Assembly (NCBI RefSeq): GCF_900188345.1
Contig: NZ_FZOD01000002.1
Location: 227,630 to 291,629, forward strand
DNA length: 64,000 nt
Direction of reading: 5' to 3'
DNA from: Streptosporangium subroseum
GTDB taxonomy: Bacteria > Actinomycetota > Actinomycetes > Streptosporangiales > Streptosporangiaceae
Shown one piece after another: positions 8,405 through 17,120 of the stretch. The position numbers were made by a program, and so were the translations under genes. The notes below the pieces were generated by a model that saw only the letters and a program-made list of their open reading frames with translations, did not search any database and was not told the origin of the DNA. How positions within the stretch are numbered: position 1 is the stretch's first letter; each line of letters starts with the position of its first letter.

Positions 8405-8523
8405 GTTTATCGGGTGCCCCTCGGGCGGTGGCCGAACCGTGGTCGGCCATGGCTTTGCCCTACGGTGGGACCGGGAAGGCCTGATGGGCCCACGTCGGCC
8501 AGGATCGGCCACCGGCCAGGTCC

Positions 8524-8640
8524 GGGCAGGTCCCCGGCCTCGACCAGGGTGGGCGGCGGTGAGGCCGGACAGGCTCCGACCTCGATTGGGGGCGGGCACC
8601 GGGCAGGCCCCCGACCTCGGCCGGAGCGGGCGGCAGGTCA
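8524..8640. repeat. Three degenerate tandem units upstream of the epimerase
   Basis: Related segments GGCAGGTCCCCGGCCTCG, GACAGGCTCCGACCTCG and GGCAGGCCCCCGACCTCG begin at about 8524, 8567 and 8601. Each is followed by a G-rich tract. They occupy the gap between the epimerase start and the hydrolase stop. This could be a decayed minisatellite; no coding signal is seen. Confidence 0.45.
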
Positions 8641-9405
8641 GGCCGGGCAGTGCGTCCGCAGCCAGGCGATGCCGTGGTCGGCGACCTCCTCGATGTGCCC
8701 CTCCATGCTGTGATCGGCGCCATGGATGATCAGCAGACGCGACTCGGGGGAGAGGTATCTCATCCCGCAGGCCGCGTGCTCGGCGAGCAGGAGCTCCTCG
8801 CGGTCGTGCGGCGCGTCGCCGTACATCAGCAGGACGGGCAGTTTGACCGCGGAGAGGATCTCCCGCGTGTCGACGGTCGCGAAGTCGTCGAGACTCTGCT
8901 GGGTGAGCAGGTGGAAGGCGCGGGGGCCGGTGGCCGGGCTGCGCCCGCGGCCGCGGGTGCGGATGCCCGTCAGGACGTCGGCGGGCAGATGCTCGGACCA
9001 GTCGTAGTAGACCGGCGCGGTGCGCGCGCCGGTCAGGACCATCGCCGACACCCTCGGGTCGCGGGCGCGCAGGGAGACGGACCCGCCCTTGCTGTGGCCG
9101 TGCAGGGCGACGCGCTGGTAGCCCCAGGCCTCCACCTGGTCGAGTACGGCGCGCAGGTCGCCGGTCCTCCGCTCGTCGGTGATCGGCGCGTTGCCGCTGG
9201 CGCCGTTGCCGGAGAAGTCGAACCTGAGCGTGGAGTAGCCGGCCTCCACGTAACGGGCGGCGAGCCGGTCGAACCGGCCGAGCGCGTGCTTGTCGGACAG
9301 GAACCCGTGGGCGAACACGACGACCGCCTCGGGGTTGGCGCCTTCGCGGATCGCGGCCAGCCGTACTCCGTGGGCGCCGGTCAGCGCGACCTCCTGGACG
9401 TTCAT
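8638..9405 (-). CDS. Alpha/beta hydrolase
   Basis: This encodes a 255-residue alpha/beta hydrolase fold protein. The HGFLSDKHA oxyanion-side loop, nucleophile elbow GHSKGG (Ser105), an acidic residue after LLMYGD and the catalytic His in HGADHSMEG are all present. No signal peptide is seen, so it is cytoplasmic, probably acting on acyl or ester substrates. Its ATG overlaps the stop of the upstream MazG-like gene by 4 bases. Confidence 0.88.
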   Translation of the reverse strand: MNVQEVALTGAHGVRLAAIREGANPEAVVVFAHGFLSDKHALGRFDRLAARYVEAGYSTLRFDFSGNGASGNAPITDERRTGDLRAVLDQVEAWGYQRVALHGHSKGGSVSLRARDPRVSAMVLTGARTAPVYYDWSEHLPADVLTGIRTRGRGRSPATGPRAFHLLTQQSLDDFATVDTREILSAVKLPVLLMYGDAPHDREELLLAEHAACGMRYLSPESRLLIIHGADHSMEGHIEEVADHGIAWLRTHCPA

Positions 9406-9788
9406 CGCAGGCCGTGCGGGGCGGACGACTGCTCGCCGGTGACGGCCGCCGCGGCTGCCGGCTGGTCACGCCGGTCGAGCGCCTGGGCCCATTTCACGGC
9501 GACGGCCGCCACCTGGATCAGCTCGGTCCGCAGGGCGCCGGGATCGTCCTCGGCGAAGGCCTCGAGCACCTCTTCGAGCAGGATGTGCCGCCAGGTCAGC
9601 AGGCCCTCCCGCGCCGCCTCGGAGACATCCTTCTTGGCCTGGTCCGCGGCTTCCGTACGCTCTGGCCCGGTGCCGTCGGCAATATCCTGGATACCCCACA
9701 TGGCGTCCTGGGCCGCCCGTTCGGCGGTGACGTCGGCGAGCACCTTCGCCAGCGAGCCGGGGACCCCGTAGTCACCGTTGGACACCAT
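9402..9788 (-). CDS. All-alpha NTP pyrophosphohydrolase-like (MazG/DUF550-type) protein
   Basis: This encodes a 128-residue helical protein. The segments AERAAQDAMWG and, later, LLEEVLEAFAEDDP followed by LRTELIQVAAVAVKWAQAL match the EExxE...ExxQ pattern of all-alpha NTP-PPases, which hydrolyse (d)NTPs to the monophosphate and PPi. I chose ATG 9788 because GGAAGGA lies 9 bases upstream; the open frame extends to 10061 without conserved content. It is coupled to the following hydrolase gene by a 4-base overlap. Confidence 0.75.
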   Translation of the reverse strand: MVSNGDYGVPGSLAKVLADVTAERAAQDAMWGIQDIADGTGPERTEAADQAKKDVSEAAREGLLTWRHILLEEVLEAFAEDDPGALRTELIQVAAVAVKWAQALDRRDQPAAAAAVTGEQSSAPHGLR

Positions 9789-10001
9789 CAGAAGAGATCC
9801 TTCCCTCGATCGCACAAGCCTTACGCTAGCTCGAATGACCGGTGGATGGATCAAGGAACTCATATGACCGGCATCATCACGGTGACATGATTTTCCGGCT
9901 CGCGCGACCCCCGACACTCGGCCGGGGGCGTCGGACGGGTTGAGATACCAGACCGGATGGTTCGCCGAGCCCCATTGGAGGCCACCAGCGGTTGATCTCC
10001 T

Positions 10002-10021
10002 CTCCGACGTGGACGTCGGAG
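10002..10021 (-). terminator. Hairpin after sigma factor gene
   Basis: CTCCGACG-TGGA-CGTCGGAG gives an 8-bp GC-rich stem with a 4-base loop. It lies about 60 bases downstream of the sigma-factor stop codon on the minus strand. No T-run is present. Confidence 0.5.
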
Positions 10022-10079
10022 GTTCTTCCCGTCGCACCAGGCGCGGGGGTTCGCGCTTCACAGCCCGCCTGGGTCAGAT

Positions 10080-11081
10080 CTAGGTCAGGTAGTCGCGCAG
10101 CGCCCGGGACCGCGACGGATGGCGCAGCTTGCCCATGGTCTTGGTCTCGATCTGCCGGATGCGCTCGCGGGTCACCCCGTAGACCTTGCCGATCTCGTCG
10201 AGCGTCTTGGGCTCGCCGTCGGCCAGGCCGAACCGCAGCGCCATCACCCCCGCCTCGCGCTCCGACAGGGCGTCCAGCACCGAGTGCAGCTGCTCCTGCA
10301 GCAGCATGAACGTCACCGCGTCATCGGGGGTGACGGCCTCGGAGTCCTCGATGAGGTCGCCGAACTCGCTGTCGCCCTCGGTGCCGAGCGGGGAGTGCAG
10401 GGAGATCGGCTCGCGACCGTACTTCTGGATCTCGGCGACCCTCTGCGGGGTCATCTCCAGCTCGGCGGCCAGCTCGTCCGGGGTGGGGTCGCGGCCGAGG
10501 TCGGCCAGCATCTGCCGCTGGACACGGGCCAGCTTGTTGATCACTTCGACCATGTGGACCGGGATGCGGATGGTCCGCGCCTGGTCGGCCATGGCCCGGG
10601 TGATCGCCTGCCGGATCCACCAGGTGGCGTAGGTGGAGAACTTGAAACCCTTGGTGTAGTCGAACTTCTCGACCGCGCGGATCAGGCCCAGGTTGCCCTC
10701 CTGGATCAGGTCCAAAAAGAGCATGCCGCGGCCGGTGTAGCGCTTGGCCAGCGAGACCACGAGGCGGAGGTTGGCCTCCAGCAGGTGGTTCTTGGCCCGG
10801 CGGCCGTCCTCGGCGATCCACTCCAGCTCGGCGCGGACGTCGACCGGAAGCGTCTCACCATCGGTGCCGAGCTGTTCGGTGGCGAACAGACCGGCCTCGA
10901 TGCGCTTGGCGAGCTCGACCTCCTGATGGGCGGTGAGCAGCGGAACCTTGCCGATCTGCTTGAGGTAGTCCTTGACCGGGTCGGAGGTCGCCCCTACGGC
11001 GGCGGCCAGCTTTTCGGGGGCGTCGTCGTCCTCCCCGCCGGCGGCGAGGATCACATCATCGTTCTCAGTGGTCGTGGTCAT
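10080..11081 (-). CDS. RNA polymerase sigma-70 factor, HrdB/SigA-like
   Basis: This encodes a 333-residue sigma-70 protein. Region 1.2 ([16 protein letters not shown]), region 2 ([39 protein letters not shown]), region 3 and region 4.2 ([20 protein letters not shown]) are complete and very close to principal sigma factors. The long acidic/basic N-terminal extension of Streptomyces HrdB is absent, so this could be a group 2 (HrdA/C/D or SigB-like) paralogue or a naturally short principal factor. ATG 11081 was chosen; GTG 11093 lies too close to the GGAAGG box. Confidence 0.93.
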   Translation of the reverse strand: MTTTTENDDVILAAGGEDDDAPEKLAAAVGATSDPVKDYLKQIGKVPLLTAHQEVELAKRIEAGLFATEQLGTDGETLPVDVRAELEWIAEDGRRAKNHLLEANLRLVVSLAKRYTGRGMLFLDLIQEGNLGLIRAVEKFDYTKGFKFSTYATWWIRQAITRAMADQARTIRIPVHMVEVINKLARVQRQMLADLGRDPTPDELAAELEMTPQRVAEIQKYGREPISLHSPLGTEGDSEFGDLIEDSEAVTPDDAVTFMLLQEQLHSVLDALSEREAGVMALRFGLADGEPKTLDEIGKVYGVTRERIRQIETKTMGKLRHPSRSRALRDYLT

Positions 11082-11367
11082 CGCAGCGCTCACACCTTCC
11101 CGGGGCCCGAAGCGGGGTAGACCTGTGCCGATCACACGGTACGTCCCGCGCCGCTGTGCTGCGGCCACAAGCAATCCGGCAACGCTACCTCAAAGAAGCA
11201 GGCGAACAGCCGGATCGCCTTCCCCGGGCGCCCTGAAGCGGTCTGCGACATCCCCCGTACCGGGCGCCGAACAGCCTGCGCCATCCTACCCGGCGCTTTC
11301 GGGATTCGGAAAAAAAGTGTCATGATATTTGATCTGGCTATTGCCCGGCACCACCTCCGGTGCTTCT
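11082..11367 (-). promoter_or_regulatory. Upstream region of sigma factor gene
   Basis: There is no gene in these 286 bases. The left part, next to the sigma gene, is its likely promoter and leader. The right part contains a short T-rich run and a weak GCACC-acctcc-GGTGC hairpin (11348-11363) just after the DUF3152 stop, which may terminate that gene. I see no confident -35/-10 pair. Confidence 0.35.
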
Positions 11368-12177
11368 TCAGCGCCGGGGCGACGGCCAGGGGTTGGGGCG
11401 GCAGCCGTACAGGGACTTGGTCTGCTGGACCATGACGGGGGCCGGTTTGCCGGGCTCAGGGCAGCTCACGTGGCCGTGGCCGAGACCGTGGCCGACCTCG
11501 TGGTTGATGACGTACTCGCGGTAGGTGGCCACATCGCGTCCGTAGCCCTTCGCCCCCGCGTTCCAGCGCTCCGCGTTGACGACCGCCCGCTCCCCGTTCC
11601 AGCAGGACAGCTCGCCGAAGGTCACCAGCGGCCGGCACTGCCGGTTCGTCATCGTGGGGCTGGACAGCGACACCCGGATCTCCACCGGGCCGTGCGCCAC
11701 CCGCTGGAATCGGAATCCCCAGCTACGCCGGTCATTGAGGATGCGGTGCACGTCGTCGGCGAACTCGTTCGCGTCGAACGGCAGCCCGCGTTCGACCTCC
11801 ACCAGGTAACGGATCACCCGGCCCTTGCCCCCCTTGGGGGGCGACGCCTCACCGGGAACGACGGTGTAGCGGCCGTCGGCCGACTTCGGCACCTTCACCT
11901 TCAGCGGCTGCCGGCGCCCGTTGGCGAAGAGGGTCGGCTCGGGCTTCTTCGTGCCGGGCGCCGCAGTGGAGTTCGGGGGAGCGGTCGGTTCCGGCGGGGG
12001 AGTGGGCGTCACCGAGACCTCGGGCAGGGCGGCGACGGGCGGTGCGGGCTTGTCGGGAACCGGTTCAAAGTGACCGCTCAGTAACGCGCCGCCGCCGACC
12101 ACGAGTGTGACCGAGATGCTGACGGCGAGAAGCCAAAAAAAAGACTTACGGTCGTAACTTTGTACGTTCCAGAGCAT
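11368..12177 (-). CDS. DUF3152 zinc-metalloprotease-like membrane protein
   Basis: This encodes a 269-residue protein with one N-terminal membrane anchor (FFWLLAVSISVTLVVGGGAL), a Pro/Thr-rich linker, and a C-terminal DUF3152 domain. The domain contains HEVGHGLGHGH, which is the metzincin-like HExxHxxGxxH zinc signature, and four cysteines in pairs (RQCRPL, LSCWNG, SCPEP, YGCRP) suggesting disulfides outside the membrane. The family is restricted to actinobacteria and of unknown substrate. ATG 12177 with AAGG ten bases upstream was preferred over TTG 12186. Confidence 0.9.
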   Translation of the reverse strand: MLWNVQSYDRKSFFWLLAVSISVTLVVGGGALLSGHFEPVPDKPAPPVAALPEVSVTPTPPPEPTAPPNSTAAPGTKKPEPTLFANGRRQPLKVKVPKSADGRYTVVPGEASPPKGGKGRVIRYLVEVERGLPFDANEFADDVHRILNDRRSWGFRFQRVAHGPVEIRVSLSSPTMTNRQCRPLVTFGELSCWNGERAVVNAERWNAGAKGYGRDVATYREYVINHEVGHGLGHGHVSCPEPGKPAPVMVQQTKSLYGCRPNPWPSPRR

Positions 12178-12200
12178 AGGCCGCAAACCTTACTACCCTG

Positions 12201-12228
12201 TCATTACCCAGTCACCATGGATGGTCAA
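12201..12228 (-). promoter_or_regulatory. Candidate sigma-70 promoter for the DUF3152 gene
   Basis: On the minus strand, TTGACC (12228-12223) and TAATGA (12206-12201) are separated by 16 bases, with the start codon about 25 bases further. The surrounding sequence is AT-rich relative to the window. Confidence 0.4.
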
Positions 12229-12453
12229 TTTAGGATAAAGATAGAGAAAACCAATCGTATGACAGCGCAGTGGTAGCACGTCACCGGCGGGCCTGCGGGC
12301 GGTGACGACACCTCACCGGGTCACCTCTTCGCGTGTGCTGTACGGGAAGGGACGGGTCCGCGTTCGGAGTCATGGCCCTTCACCGATCCCCTGCTCAGGG
12401 GTTTCCTCGCGGCCCTCGCGGTTCCGTGCTGAACAGCGACTGAGGGAGGCGTC

Positions 12454-12656
12454 ATGACCACGGAGGAATTCGCGGACCGCCTGCTGAAATCCGCGCTGGG
12501 AACCATCGAGATCCTTTCGAGATGAACCGGCCCTGGTTCGAGCGCGCGCTCCCGGACACTCCGCGCCGCTACGCCGTCGAGGCCGGATTCCGCGAGGTCG
12601 AGGTGCTGCCCATCGCCGACTTCGGGTTCTGGCGCTTCTACCGGCCGCTGCGGTGA
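12454..12656 (+). pseudogene. Methyltransferase relic with large internal deletion
   Basis: ATG 12454 opens MTTEEFADRLLKSALGTIEI, the characteristic start of a class I SAM-dependent methyltransferase of about 350 residues. It meets TGA at 12523. Overlapping it, a frame from ATG 12522 encodes 44 residues ending VLPIADFGFWRFYRPLR, the characteristic C-terminus of the same family (RYAVEAGFREVEVLPI...FWRFY). The whole Rossmann core is missing, so roughly 270-300 codons have been deleted between the two ends. The family match is from memory of these termini. Confidence 0.65.
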
Positions 12657-12742
12657 ACGCCGATGGCGGCCGCGCGCCGCGGCCGCCATCGGGAGCAGAT
12701 CCTGACGTCGTCCCCGCCGTGGCGGGGCGACGGACGCAGGTC

Positions 12743-13720
12743 CTACGCGTGGGGACAGGTGTCCAGGTAGTCGGAGATGGTGGTGCTGTTGGGGGGTGAG
12801 GGGCACAGGAACTGGTCGTAGCGGGTGTCGTTGTCGATGAAGCGCTTCAGCCACGAGATGCTGTACTTGGCGATCGTGGTGTTGGACGAGTTGGGCGCGA
12901 AGTGGCTGGCGCCGTTGAGCTCGAGGTAGGCCTTCTCCGACGATGCCGGGATGCTGTTGTAGAACGGCTTGGAGTGCGAGGACACCGGGGCGACCGAGTC
13001 GTTCTCGGCGCCGACGACCAGCGTCGGGACCCGTATGCCCGACCAGCTCTTCGTGGTGTGCCACCCGGTGAGCGGGATGGCCGCCTGCAGCGACGGCCGG
13101 CTGTTCGCCGCCGACAGCGTGCCGCCGCCTCCCATCGAGTGGCCCATCACGCCGAGCCGGGTGGCGTCGATCCGGCTGGCGGCCGAACTGTCCTCGACCA
13201 GGTAGTCCAGCGCCGCCAGCAGCTGGCGGCCCCGGCTGGCCGGCTGGTCGGAGGTCGTGTTGGTGTCGATGTTGAAGACGACGAAGCCGTGGGAGGCGAC
13301 CCGCTCGGCCAGCCAGGCCATGCTGGACTTGGTGGCGGTGAATCCAGGGGCGATGGCGACCGCGCCGAACGTTCCCTGGGCCGTGCTGGTCGGGTAGTAG
13401 ATCGTCCCTCCGCCGAAGCCGCTCACGAGGAGCGAGGAGACGTTGGTGCTGGAGGTCGCGAACGCGCCCCTGACGGCTTCGACGCTGGAGCTCGTGGGGG
13501 CCGGGCCGCGCTCGTAGGGGTTGGCGGCGGCCTGAACCACGGGAGTGGGGTTGGCGACGGCCTGCGCCGCGGGAGCGATGGCGCCGCTGCCACCGATCAG
13601 AGCCAGCATGAGGGTCAGCTTGGCTGCGGTCCTCGCACGGTGGGCCGGCCGGGAGGCGATCCTGCTGCGGCCGGACGTCGGGTGGTGCGAGCCGTGGGGG
13701 GTGATGTTCTCTGACTGCAC
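12743..13720 (-). CDS. Secreted cutinase / polyester (PET) hydrolase homologue
   Basis: This encodes a 325-residue secreted alpha/beta hydrolase closely resembling actinomycete cutinases such as Thermobifida TfCut2 and Saccharomonospora Cut190. After a basic N-terminus and a hydrophobic segment (about 33-54), the mature enzyme begins around [11 protein letters not shown]. Catalytic Ser195 is in GHSMGGGG, Asp241 in GAENDSVAP and His273 in GASHFAP. The oxyanion/aromatic clamp residues are Phe127 and Met196, and Trp220 sits in LTGWHTTK. Cys306 and Cys322 should form the C-terminal disulfide. Such enzymes hydrolyse cutin, aliphatic polyesters and sometimes PET. The start is GTG 13720. It lies directly downstream of a LAL regulator gene. 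Confidence 0.93.
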   Translation of the reverse strand: MQSENITPHGSHHPTSGRSRIASRPAHRARTAAKLTLMLALIGGSGAIAPAAQAVANPTPVVQAAANPYERGPAPTSSSVEAVRGAFATSSTNVSSLLVSGFGGGTIYYPTSTAQGTFGAVAIAPGFTATKSSMAWLAERVASHGFVVFNIDTNTTSDQPASRGRQLLAALDYLVEDSSAASRIDATRLGVMGHSMGGGGTLSAANSRPSLQAAIPLTGWHTTKSWSGIRVPTLVVGAENDSVAPVSSHSKPFYNSIPASSEKAYLELNGASHFAPNSSNTTIAKYSISWLKRFIDNDTRYDQFLCPSPPNSTTISDYLDTCPHA

Positions 13721-14030
13721 GTCGTTGTACTCCCTGTTCGGAGGAGAGGAACCACATCGACAGCCGTCCGGGTCGCCGACCGGCCGATACGGGGGGTGTA
13801 TGCGGTGGCCGGTGATTTCTCTGACTGTCGGCAGTCGTAATTGTTAGATCACCGGGTCATCGGCGCATCGGTGAAATCACCCGTTTCTCATCATTTGGAC
13901 CGAAGCTCATGCCTCCGCCGATGCCCGCGCCTCCACGGAGGGGACGCGATCCACCTGCCCCGCACCGCGTCAGACGCTCCGCGAGACGGCGCGTGAGCGA
14001 CATGGAGAGCCTCCGGCGCCTTAGAGGGGG
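13721..14030 (-). promoter_or_regulatory. Upstream region of the cutinase gene
   Basis: No gene is seen. The region contains the 19-bp motif listed at 13863-13881 and further GGTGATTTC-like partial copies near 13811. It separates the LAL gene stop from the cutinase start on the same strand and is the likely control region of the cutinase. Confidence 0.5.
13863..13881 (-). promoter_or_regulatory. 19-bp shared motif, copy 1 (cutinase promoter)
   Basis: Reading on the minus strand, this is GGTGATTTCACCGATGCGC, containing the dyad GGTGA-TT-TCACC. An identical copy lies at 16878-16896 upstream of the LAL regulator gene. It is 143-161 bases before the cutinase start. It is a candidate activator site; function is inferred only from the shared placement. 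Confidence 0.55.
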
Positions 14031-16772
14031 TCAGGAGAGCAGCCGGACCAGCTCCACCCGGGAGCGGATGTCGAGCTTGGTGAAGATGTTTCTGAGGTGG
14101 TGCTCGACGGTGCGCGGGCTCAGGAAGAGCCGGGCCGCCACCTCGCGGTTGGTGGCGCCCTCGGCGACGATCCGGGCGATCTGGAACTGCTGCGCGGTCA
14201 GCTTCTCGGCGGCCTTGGGCCGGGGGGACCGTACGGCCTCGCCCGCCCCCCGGAGCTCGGTGCGCGTCTGCTCGACCCAGAGCCGCGCGCCGAACCGCTC
14301 GAACGTCTCCAGCGCGCTGTGCAGGTGCTCCCTGGCCGCCCCGGGCCGTCTGTTCCTGCGCAGCGCGCTGCCGAACAGCAGCTGGGTCCGGGCCGTCTCG
14401 AACTCGGAGAACCCCTGGTGGTGCAGGTCGAGCGCACTCCTGAAGAGATCCTCGGCGTCGTCCGGAGCGGCCAGGAGCGCGTGGCAGCGCGCCGCCAGCG
14501 CCAGGCGGTCGGGACTGCGAGTGCTTCCCACCCAGCGGTCGAGCACCCGCAGGGCTGCCTCGGCCTGCTTGCGGCCGCCCGTCCGCACGGCGGCCTCCAC
14601 AAAATGAGGGGTCGCTATGACCCGCACCACGAGATGGCCGTTGGTCCCGTCGATCCTGGCCGTCGCCCGCAGCCGCTTCGCCGCGTCGGCGTGGCGTCCC
14701 GCGGCGAGGTCGAGGTGGGCCATCGCCCAGTTGCTCAGCGCTCCGGCGATGCCCAGGTCGTGGGCGCCCGCGAGCTCGATGGCGCTTCCGGCCCTGATCC
14801 TGCACGTCTCCTCGTCGCCTTCCACGGCCGCGGTCATCGCGAGCCAGGCGAGGTGCTGAGCGGCGCTGTTGAGCTGGCCCGACTCCTGGGCCAGCCGGAG
14901 CCCCTCGATCGCGTTGGCGGTGACCGAGCCGTAGCGGCCCATCCAGACCTCGGCCTGGATGACGAAGTCCAGCACCTGCGGCAACATGGAGACGGCGCCC
15001 TGGACGCGTGCGGTCTCCACGGCCCGGCTGGACAGCCTCAGTGCCTGGGCGTCGTCGCCGAGCAGCAGGCTGGCCGCGCCCGCCCATGCCAGCACCGACG
15101 GGCTGTGCACCGAGTCGGCGAGCTCCACGACCCGGCGCAGCGGATCGGCCGCCTCCCGGTGCCGGCCGCGGAAGGTCGCCGCCGTACCGGCCAGATACTC
15201 GAACATCAGCTGGGTGGCCGCGGGGTCGTCCGGGCGGCGCAGCGCGGCGGCCCGCTGGGCCGTGGCCAGGAACCGGTGGTTGTCCCCTGCCAGATAGCTG
15301 GCCTCGCTCGCCCGGATGAGCGCGCGGACGGCCTGCCCGCGATCGTGGCCGAGCAGCCACTCGGCCGCGGCCAGCAGCTCGTCCCTGGCGCTGCCGGTCT
15401 TGCCGCTGCGCAGCTCCAGGCTGCCGTGGATCAGCTCGGCCTGGCCCCGTACCTCCTCGGAGATCGTCAGGGAGTGCAGGCGGGTGAGCAGCGACCTGGC
15501 GCGCTGCGGCAGGCCGGCCTGCCAGGCCCGGTTGGCGGCGGCGGCCAGGCGCGCGGCCTTGACGTCGCCGTGAGCGGTGAGCTCGGCCGCCCGCTCGAAG
15601 GCCAGGAAGGGCGCGGGATGGCCGCCGTGGGAGCTCGCCGCCGCGGCGGCCGCGGCCAGCTCGTCGGCCAGCCGCTCGCCGGAGCCGTCCAGCGCCGCGG
15701 CCCGGTGCCAGGCCCGCCGGAGCCGCTGGTGGTCGTGTTCGAGGGCGCCGGCGAGCAGGCGGTGTGCCGCACGTCTGCGAGCGGGGGACGCGCCGGCGTA
15801 GACCACCGGCCTCATCGCCCGTTCGCGGAACTCGTAGCGGTCACCGGCGATGCGGACGATCACCCCGGCCCGCTCGGCCGGTTCGAGCACGCTCAGCGCG
15901 CACTCCGGCTCGGTGGCCCTGACCAGGGTGAGCATGTCCAGGTCCGGGTCGGCCGCCAGCAGCAGGAGCATGTGCGCGGTGTCGCCGGGCAGCAGGGCCA
16001 GCCGCCGGGCGTACGCGCGCCACAGCCGCCCGCCCTGCGGCAGCGTCTCCGGCGGGGCGGCGGCGCCGGTCAGCTGCTCCGGGCTCAGCGAGCCGATCAG
16101 CTCGGCGATGGCGAGGGGGTTGCCGCAGGCGATCTCCAGCAGCGGCGTCCGCAGGTCCTCGGTGAGCCCCGGCGGCGCCAGGTCGTCGGTCAGCCGGCGG
16201 CACGCCTCGTCGTTGAGATTTCTCAGCGAGAGTGCCGGTATGTCGCAGGGAGCGGCGTCGTCGTCGGCGGTGAACAGCAGCGCGATCGACTCCCCGGCCA
16301 GTCGCCGGGCCGTGAAGAAGAGCGACTCGCGGCTGGGCGCGTCGAGGTGGTGGACGTCGTCAACGCAGACCAGCACCGGCCGGCCGACGGCCACCAGGAG
16401 GTTGAGGACCGCGGCGGGCAACGCCAGCCCGCCGTCGGCCGCGCCCAGCTCGAGCGCCTCCGCGAGCACCGAGGCCTGTGCCGGGGGCAGCGCGGGCAGC
16501 CGGTCCATGACCGGCCGGAGCAGTCCGTGCAGTCCGGCGCACGGCAGGCGCGCCTCCCACTCGGTGCCGCGTGTCCTGAGCACGACGAAGTCGTCCGCGT
16601 GCTCCATCGCGAAGTCGAGCAGCGCGGTCTTGCCCGTTCCCGGAGCGCCGGAGAGGAGCGTCGCGCCGCCGTGTCCGGTGCGGGCGTCGTCGAGGAGACG
16701 TAGCAGTGCGTCCTGCTCCGCGTCACGGCCGTGCAGCGCCGGTGAGCGGGTGACGGGGGAGGCGGAGGGCAT
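14031..16772 (-). CDS. LAL-type LuxR-family transcriptional activator
   Basis: This encodes a 913-residue large ATP-binding regulator of the LuxR family. The N-terminal AAA/NACHT-like ATPase has Walker A GAPGTGKT (about 42-49) and Walker B VLVCVDDVHHLD. A long alpha-helical TPR-like middle (about 350-830) follows, and a C-terminal GerE/LuxR HTH (LTAQQFQIARIVAEGATNRE, then RTVEHHLRNIFTKL) ends the protein. LAL proteins are MalT-like ATP- and ligand-dependent activators of catabolic or secondary-metabolite genes. The downstream cutinase gene and the shared 19-bp motif suggest it controls that gene and itself. Confidence 0.93.
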   Translation of the reverse strand: MPSASPVTRSPALHGRDAEQDALLRLLDDARTGHGGATLLSGAPGTGKTALLDFAMEHADDFVVLRTRGTEWEARLPCAGLHGLLRPVMDRLPALPPAQASVLAEALELGAADGGLALPAAVLNLLVAVGRPVLVCVDDVHHLDAPSRESLFFTARRLAGESIALLFTADDDAAPCDIPALSLRNLNDEACRRLTDDLAPPGLTEDLRTPLLEIACGNPLAIAELIGSLSPEQLTGAAAPPETLPQGGRLWRAYARRLALLPGDTAHMLLLLAADPDLDMLTLVRATEPECALSVLEPAERAGVIVRIAGDRYEFRERAMRPVVYAGASPARRRAAHRLLAGALEHDHQRLRRAWHRAAALDGSGERLADELAAAAAAASSHGGHPAPFLAFERAAELTAHGDVKAARLAAAANRAWQAGLPQRARSLLTRLHSLTISEEVRGQAELIHGSLELRSGKTGSARDELLAAAEWLLGHDRGQAVRALIRASEASYLAGDNHRFLATAQRAAALRRPDDPAATQLMFEYLAGTAATFRGRHREAADPLRRVVELADSVHSPSVLAWAGAASLLLGDDAQALRLSSRAVETARVQGAVSMLPQVLDFVIQAEVWMGRYGSVTANAIEGLRLAQESGQLNSAAQHLAWLAMTAAVEGDEETCRIRAGSAIELAGAHDLGIAGALSNWAMAHLDLAAGRHADAAKRLRATARIDGTNGHLVVRVIATPHFVEAAVRTGGRKQAEAALRVLDRWVGSTRSPDRLALAARCHALLAAPDDAEDLFRSALDLHHQGFSEFETARTQLLFGSALRRNRRPGAAREHLHSALETFERFGARLWVEQTRTELRGAGEAVRSPRPKAAEKLTAQQFQIARIVAEGATNREVAARLFLSPRTVEHHLRNIFTKLDIRSRVELVRLLS

Positions 16773-16877
16773 GCATTAGTGATACGCGGACATGTCGCGA
16801 CTGAAAAGAGCAGATTACGGGCCTATCGGCGGCGGTTCCGTCGTCCCGCGCCGATGCCCGGCGGATCACCCGCGGAC

Positions 16878-16896
16878 CGGTGATTTCACCGATGCG
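16878..16896 (+). promoter_or_regulatory. 19-bp shared motif, copy 2 (LAL gene promoter)
   Basis: GGTGATTTCACCGATGCGC occurs here on the plus strand, 106-124 bases before the LAL start codon, opposite in orientation to transcription. It is identical over 19 bases to the copy upstream of the cutinase gene. Confidence 0.55.
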
Positions 16897-17031
16897 CGGC
16901 GCCGTCCTCCCGAGAGAGACTGTCCTGCCCGTGTGGGGCGCTGGGCCGGGGCCGGTCGCGGACGCTCGCCGCTTTACGGAGAGTGCCCATGGCCGGCCCC
17001 GCGTCCGGACGGCTCACACCCGCCGGCCGGT

Positions 17032-17090
17032 GATGGTCGCCCGGGGGCCTCGTCAATCGGGCGGGGCCGGCTTCCGCGCCTGTACCGGCG
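17032..17090 (-). repeat. Degenerate duplicate of the ptsI 3' end
   Basis: This segment matches 17101-17158 (the last ptsI codons and following bases) over about 57 bases with roughly 10 differences. Read on the minus strand it still encodes PVQARKPAPPD then TGA, against PLQARKLVLPD then TGA in ptsI. It is a tandem duplication with a period of about 68 bases that has since diverged. Confidence 0.7.
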
Positions 17091-17120
17091 CGTCCTATGG
17101 GATGGTCGCCAGGGGCTCTG

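Larger units (their letters stand above)
16773..17120. promoter_or_regulatory. Upstream region of the LAL gene
   Basis: No gene is seen. It holds the second copy of the 19-bp motif (16878-16896) and a degenerate duplicate of the 3' end of ptsI (17032-17090). The LAL promoter should lie in the left third, but no clear -35/-10 was recognised. Confidence 0.45.

Noticed and set aside
8405..9469. Upstream extension of the epimerase frame (about 350 extra codons)
   Set aside because: The extension lies antisense to the alpha/beta hydrolase gene and has no conserved sequence; ATG 8404 gives the normal family length.
14097..16703. Open frame of 868 codons opposite the LAL gene
   Set aside because: It is the antisense shadow of a GC-rich gene; its translation is low-complexity Gly/Arg/Gln/Leu with no family match.
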